Shown piece by piece: positions 58,739-64,000 of a stretch of DNA of 64,000 bases (within the stretch, counting starts at the first letter, position 1; every line of letters starts with the position of its first letter). The stretch is from Adenanthera pavonina (taxonomy: Eukaryota > Streptophyta > Magnoliopsida > Fabales > Fabaceae). Under the pieces are notes generated by a model. The model was not told the origin of the DNA, made no database searches, and saw nothing but the letters and a program-made list of their open reading frames with translations. Made by a program: the position numbers and the translations under genes. The stretch is taken from contig JAIVEN010000004.1 in the NCBI GenBank assembly GCA_026686845.1, forward strand, positions 22,228,827 to 22,292,826, written 5' to 3'.

Positions 58739-61700
58739 TGTTAGATAAGCTGGCTTCCCAAAAGGGGGGTGAATTGGGAAGATTAAAATTTTCTGCAAAA
58801 TGTCAAGAAGGTGAAGAAAGTAAAGTATGATAGTAAAACAGAGTATAAATGAATAAACTGTAAAAGTAGCAGTAAAGAGAAGAAAACTCAGATATTTATC
58901 CTGGTTCGGTCTCTCTACTTGACTTACGTCCAGTCCCCAAGTCACCACTTGAGATTATTTACAATGATTATTCTGCAAGAATTCAATGGGCTTATTGCAA
59001 ATACCTCAGTATAAAGATGATGCTCTGTTTCTAGAGCTCACTCTTTCACTCTATGCACTCTTACTAAGTGCTTCTCAATCCCTTGTGATATCCCCTCACA
59101 AGAAAATCTTTCTTCCAAATGAAGATAAGATTATTTATAATGATTAAACTCTCTTAGACAGAGTGAATATGAAAGTTGAAGTACAAATATTGAATTGAGA
59201 GAGTAAGAGACTTTGAGTAGATGATTTGGCAGAGTTTCAAAATATACAAAGTTAAAATCGTTACCCACAACTTCAAATGATGTTATATTTATAGATTTAT
59301 GTCTCAACTATACGTTAGAGACACAATCTATCCGTTGGAGAAGTTATCTAACGGTTACTCTGAAAAAATATCTGTTAACCAACCGTATTTAATGCTTCTT
59401 GTTAAATCAAGAGTTTTGATGATTCTAAACCAACCTTCAAGAGCTTGGAATAAAGATATTAAAGGTGACCAAAAAGTTTCAAGTGAAGAAATTCTGGATA
59501 AATCTATGCAAAGACAGATGTAGGGTGTTTAGTAGTGTTTTATTTGAGTAAAAGACTTTGATTTGGTGAAAAGATGTTTAAAAACCTTAATTCTATGTTA
59601 AATCATGGAATAATTGAAAAACACCCACCAATAGACGAAGTTTGAAAGGTTAATACCAATCTGTCATAGTGGAAATTTGAACTTTGGCTTTGGAAATTCG
59701 AATTTCACATTGAAACTAAATAAGTCTGAAGGAAGGTTTCTCTGACAGACAAATTTTGACTTGAGAAAATTTGAATTTTGATATGTGTCTAAAAGAAGCT
59801 TTGAGTAACAGACGAACTTTGGGTTTTGAAAATTCAAATTTCAGACAAAATGAAACTTATGAAAACTAAAGAAATTCGTCTGAAATTATGTCAAAGTTCA
59901 TTTGAAACCAAGTTTGGATTGAATTTCAAAATTGCTCATTGACAGACGAACTTTGAACATGAAAATTCGAATTTCAAAAACTAAGCTTGTGAGTCTGTTG
60001 CAATGATATGTTGACATACGAATGACAGTATTTATAAATTTGAATTTTGAAGTTAGTCTGAAAAGAGGTCTCTCTGACAGACGAACTTTGCCCTTTGAAA
60101 ATTCAAATTTTGAATTAAATGAACTATTATGCCTTATAGACCAACTACGGACAGACAAATTTTGAGGTTTCAAAATTTGAATTTTGAAGGCACTGTAACA
60201 AATTGAAAATACTGTTCACACTTAATAGAAAAACTTTCTACTTGAAAATTCGTATGTCACAATATAGAAACATTTTCCAAATATCAAAATTCAAATTTCA
60301 CTTCATGACAGACGAACTTCATGCATTCAACGTTGAAGCTGTTAACCTTCGGTTTCTGTGAAATTCGTCTGTTGACCAACCGAAATTCAAATTTCAGTAT
60401 GTCAGAAGCATTAAATGCGGTTGGTTAATGGATAGTTTTTCAGAGTAACCGTTGGATAACTTCTCCAACGGATAGATTTTGTCTCTAACGGATATTTGAT
60501 ACCTAAATCTATAAATGTAACATCATTTGAAGTTGTGGGTAACGATTTTAACTTTGTATATACTGAAACTCTGCCAAATCATCTACTTAAAGTCTCTTAC
60601 TCTCTCACTTCAATATTTTGTGCTCCAACTTTCATATTTACTCTGTTTAAGAGAGTTTAATCTTTGTAAACAATCTTATGTTCATCTGGAAGATAGATTT
60701 TCTTGTGAGGGGATATCACAAGGGATTGATAAGTACTTTGTAAGAGTGCATAGAGTGAATGAGTGAGCTCTAGAAATAGAGCATCAACTTGTACTGAGGC
60801 ATTTGCAAGAAGCCCACGGAATTCATGCTGAATAGTGAAAAATCTCAAGTGGTGACTTGGGAACTGGACGTAGGTCAAGTAGAGAGAGCGAACCATGATA
60901 AATATCTGAGTATTCTTCTCTTTATTGTAACTTTTCAGTTTATTTACTCATACTCTGTTTTACCTTCTATATTTTGCTTTCTTCACTTTTTTGACATTTT
61001 GCAGAAAATTTGCAAGCCTCCCAATTCACCCCTCTCTTGGGAAGCCAACCTAACTAATAAGTGGTATCAGAGCTCGGATTCCCAATCAAAGGATTTCACA
61101 GTCTGGGAATTAAAATGGCTGGTTTTGGAGAAAGCATATTACCAGAAGGCAACAACACAAATAGACCATTGGCTTCAGTGGAGAACACAATGGGTACTGG
61201 AAGATGAGAATGATCTTGTTAAGTGTGAATAGTACTTTCAATTTGCTACAGTACCTTCAAAATTTGAATTTTGGAACCCCAAAATTTGTTTGTCCGTAGT
61301 TGGCTTATAAGGCACAGTAGTTAATCTAATTCAAAATTCGAATTTTCAATGGGCAAAGTTCGTCCGTCAAAGAGACCTCTTTTCAGACTTACTTCAAAAT
61401 TCAAATTTACAAATACTGTCATTCGTATGTCACCATATCATTGTAACAGACTCACAAGCTTAGTTTCTGAAATTTGAATTTTCATGTTCAAAATTCGTCT
61501 GTCAGTGAGCAATTTTGAAATACAATCTAATCTTGGTTTCAGATGAACTTTAACATAATTTCAGACGAATTTCTTTAGTTTTCATAAGTTACTTTTTGTC
61601 TGAAATTCAAATTTTCAAAACCCAAAATTCGTCTGTTACTGAAAGCTCCTTTCAGACACTTATCAAAATTCGAATTTTCTCCAGTCAAAATTCGTCTGTC

Positions 61701-62044
61701 AGGGAGACCTCTTTTTAGACTTGTTCATTTTTAGTATGAAATTCGAATTTTCAAAACCAAAGTTCGAATTTCCAAGATGACATATCAGTATAAACCTTTC
61801 AAACTTCGTCTGTTAATGAGTGTTTTTCAAATATTCCATGATTTAACATAGAATCAAAGTTTTAAAACATATTTTCACCAAATCAAAGCCTTTTACTCTA
61901 ATCAAAATATGACTAAATATCCTACATCTATTCTTGCATCTATTTCTCCAGAATTTCTTCACTTAAAACCTTTTGTGCACCTTTGATATCTTTATTCCAA
62001 GCTCTTGAAGGTTGGTTGGAATCATCAAAACACTTGATTCAACA
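58739..62044 (-). mobile_element. Minus-strand solo Sirevirus-family LTR, split by a nested copy
   Basis: ATGGA flanks both outer ends (58734-58738, 62045-62049). Read on the minus strand it starts TGTTGAATCAAGTG at 62044 and ends TTATCTAACA at 58739. The LTR is present as 62044 to about 61217 and 59399 to 58739. About 190 bp of LTR between AATAGTACT...CACTTAAC and AAGCATTAAAT are missing where the plus-strand copy sits. Confidence 0.9.
59400..61215 (+). mobile_element. Nested plus-strand LTR plus 156 bp of gag leader, truncated
   Basis: LTR 59400-61059 starts TGTTAAATCAAG and ends CTAACTAATA (CA changed to TA). It is followed by the PBS TGGTATCAGAGC (61062-61073) and the beginning of gag (ATGGCTGGTTTTGG near 61113), very like 41173-41330 of the full element. 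It stops abruptly near 61215, with no 3' LTR and no target duplication. The perfect MSA motif is kept at 60446-60456. Confidence 0.88.
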
Positions 62045-62680
62045 ATGGATTCTTGGAACTGCACTTTGTTGATACAAAAGTAACCCAAGTAGACAAGTGA
62101 GTATCATTGTTGGAAATCTGGGAAAAAGTTCCTTGAATTAAATTGACATATGAATAATCAATTAGTGTATAAGTAATTTTGTTGAGAAAAAAAATTGGTG
62201 CATATGAAAGAGTAATAGAATGTGGTCTAACTTGTTCAGCTTCACTTGATAAAGCATTTAATGGCGGGTGAGGATTATCATTATTTGAGGGAGGTTCAAC
62301 CTTGATCAAGAAATTAAAAAGGAGTAATTACATAGCTCAAAACACATATAACAATTTCTAAATGCAAGGTTGAGAAAAAATTTAGGAGAGTGGAATTTCT
62401 GGGAAAGAAAACCTTTTCTTGTGACCAGGTAAATAGGGAAATTGTGTCTTCATTGTCACTCAATTTGATGACACTATAACTTGGGGAAGTTTTACTTAGA
62501 TTGAAGTTTGTAATACTAAGTTTGAAGAGATATTTTTGTCCTGCTAATTGGTCAAACTCATGTGGGAAAGAAAAAGGTCTTCCTTCCTATTTTGTAGACA
62601 TGAAAACTATGTGAGAATGTAACACCAAGTAATTTAACAATAAAAACATCAATTTACAAATGGTATAAAGAAAGTAAACC

Positions 62681-62995
62681 GAGAGCACTTTCGGTGCTCA
62701 CCAGCTATGATGAGCACCGGTGCTCATCATGGCTTAGATCAAATCTGGACGGTTCTGATTTAATTATATTTAATTATTATATTTTTAATATATTTTTATT
62801 TCATTAAATAGAAAATTTAAAATAAATATAGTTTTATAATTATCATTTTTTTAAAAAAATAATATTATTATGTAAAAAAATTAAAATAATAAACTATAAA
62901 TATGGACCGTCCATATTAAAACTGGACGATCTAGATATGGCTATGGTGATGAGCATTGGGTGCTCATCACACTGATGAGCACCTAATGTGGATCC
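62681..62995. mobile_element. Mutator-type MITE, 315 bp, in an RPA-like intron
   Basis: Perfect 9-bp AAGTAAACC repeats flank it (62672-62680, 62996-63004). Left end GAGAGCACTTTCGGTGCTCA; reverse complement of right end GGATCCACATTAGGTGCTCA; GATGAGCACC repeats and a GGACGGT/GGACCGTCC sub-terminal block occur in both arms. A 9-bp TSD fits Mutator. Non-coding. Confidence 0.88.
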
Positions 62996-64000
62996 AAGTA
63001 AACCTTGTCTAAATTAGATTTGAATTCTTGTGCAGACATTCCGAACATCTTTTTAGAAGCATCATCAAATAGAATAATTGAAGTAGTACCAGTATCGTCA
63101 TAAATAGTAAACTGAACTTTCAATCTACATGTACGAAGATGAACATTATCATGCTTGTTAAAAGAACTGGGTTACTAAATAGCAAAAGCTTGTTATATCA
63201 ATACCGTAATGAAGATTTTGGATTAGTCTTGCAGCACCTAGAACAGCATGGCTTATTATCCTTTTGCTTGATTTTTGTGTTGCATTCACCACACCCATCA
63301 TAAGACCAACTAAAATTGGTCTGAACATTATGAACAACGGCTAGAATAATAGATGTAGTAGCTTAAACATACCAATAATAATGGTAATAAGAAAGTTAAT
63401 AAATAGAATAGGATAAAGGTTAAAGAAAACCATTAAAGTTAAAATCATACAGCTTTGAATTTTGATATTTGTGAAATTGTGATCTGGTTCTTGGTTGCCA
63501 AGATATTGTCACTGGACATATGTTATGATTGTGACCCAACAAATTGGGAGAATTGTAATGATTCTTGGATGAGAGAAGGTGGAACACTACAAGAAAAAAA
63601 AATACATATATACACTAAAGTTTCATAATTTTATTTCGGAATAAGGAATTAAATTTATATATTGATAATTAAGCAAAGAAAATACAGCTGTTGCAAACGT
63701 TGCACTTCAAGTATTTGTGGATTGAAAAGAACTCGTGTTGTTGTCCATGAATTTGATAGTTGGACTTCATCTACATAAATATAATGGTAAGAAAGTATAA
63801 TAACATAAATTAATTCCACAAACATAAACCTATTTGAAAAGTAAGTAAACCAAGAGTAATTTTCATTTTGGCTAGTTGGAGAACAACAACAATTGGTTGG
63901 TCAAAATCTTGTGGGCAATCCCTATAAGTGTTCAATGTACATTCTCCAAAAAGGATACATTTAATATAGTTCATCTTAGGATCAACATCAACATGTAAGA

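Larger units (their letters stand above)
30800..64000 (-). mobile_element. Autonomous-type Helitron, 3' end in window, invaded by several elements
   Basis: The minus-strand 3' terminus reads CTAGT at 30804-30800 followed by T at 30799, the A/T target expected for Helitrons. It is preceded by a hairpin, plus-strand CCCGTGC-GTT-GCACTGG (30814-30830, one mismatch). Upstream on the same strand come a Rep/helicase gene (39.5-31.6 kb) and an RPA1-like gene (64-58.5 kb), the gene set of autonomous plant Helitrons. Subtracting the LTR and MITE insertions leaves about 11.8 kb inside the window. The 5' TC end is beyond the right edge. That both genes belong to one Helitron is inference from strand, spacing and lack of another 3' end between them. 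Confidence 0.75.
58548..64000 (-). pseudogene. Helitron-associated RPA1-like gene, partial, split by insertions
   Basis: Minus-strand exons in order from the right edge: about 64000-63851 (VDVDPKMNYIKCILFGECTL, then DQPIVVVLQLAKMKI; OB fold), 63770-63686 (VQLSNSWTTTRVLFNPQI), 63590-63445, 63330-63195 with the zinc ribbon C-G-E-C and C-S-R-C (NFSWSYDGCGECNTKIKQ), 63165-63005 (RLKVQFTIYDDTGTTSIILF, then FDDASKKMFGMSAQEF), 62615-62405 (FDQLAGQKYLFKLSITNF), 62305-62045, and a basic C-terminal piece at 58738-58548. The order OB fold, zinc ribbon, OB fold is that of RPA1, the large subunit of the single-strand DNA binding protein, often carried by plant Helitrons. A MITE sits in one intron; a solo LTR splits the 3' end. 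Stops or shifts exist near the 3' end; the 5' part is outside the window. Confidence 0.8.

Overview
This is an AT-rich nuclear window from a flowering plant, most likely a dicot. It holds one recognisable host gene with introns, a BAG7-type co-chaperone. It also holds a full-length Sirevirus-type Ty1/copia element with a tRNA-iMet primer site, Ty3/gypsy-like solo LTRs, plant RTE- and L1-type LINE relics, several MITEs and a large Helitron. No prokaryotic features were seen. The species cannot be named from sequence alone.

Layout. 0-6 kb: a diverged direct segmental duplication (about 1.24-2.96 kb and 4.39-5.72 kb) whose copies carry different transposon insertions (a MULE-like element in one, a small MITE in the other). 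6-9.8 kb: a dead RTE-type LINE on the minus strand, split by a 2.44-kb solo LTR with an AGTAT target duplication. 10.5-13.7 kb: the BAG7 gene, minus strand, three coding exons, apparently intact (416 aa), with a 40-bp tandem duplication in its leader. 14.5-16.2 kb: a solo Sirevirus-family LTR (TSD TTTGT). 16.2-29.4 kb: mostly non-coding AT-rich DNA with hAT-type elements, MITEs and remnants of older copia LTRs. 29.46-30.8 kb: an L1-type LINE relic (zinc-knuckle region plus RNase H).

30.8 kb to the right edge: I read this as one autonomous-type Helitron on the minus strand. Its 3' end (hairpin plus CTAGT) lies at position 30800, inside the L1 relic. Reading on the minus strand from the right edge come an RPA1-like gene, about 4 kb of non-coding DNA once insertions are subtracted, then a Rep/helicase gene. 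The Helitron was later invaded by a solo LTR inside the helicase (TSD TATAT), the full Sirevirus (39626-51283, TSD TTATA), a 3.39-kb solo LTR (TSD CATAG), a minus-strand solo Sirevirus LTR (TSD ATGGA) that was itself hit by a plus-strand copy, a Mutator-type MITE with a 9-bp TSD, and a Tourist-like MITE. Subtracting them leaves about 11.8 kb of Helitron within the window, a normal size for an autonomous plant Helitron; its 5' end lies outside.

No retrotransposon here looks active: gag, pol and ORF3 of the Sirevirus all carry stops and shifts, the LINE RT active site is lost, and the Helitron helicase has a changed Walker A lysine and a stop. The most interesting regulatory signal is in the Sirevirus-family LTR: a cluster of AACGG cores, one a perfect match to the M-phase MSA element, just upstream of the TATA box, downstream of a long field of AAATTCGAATTT palindromes. 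All statements rest on reading the sequence and on remembered family knowledge; no database search was run.
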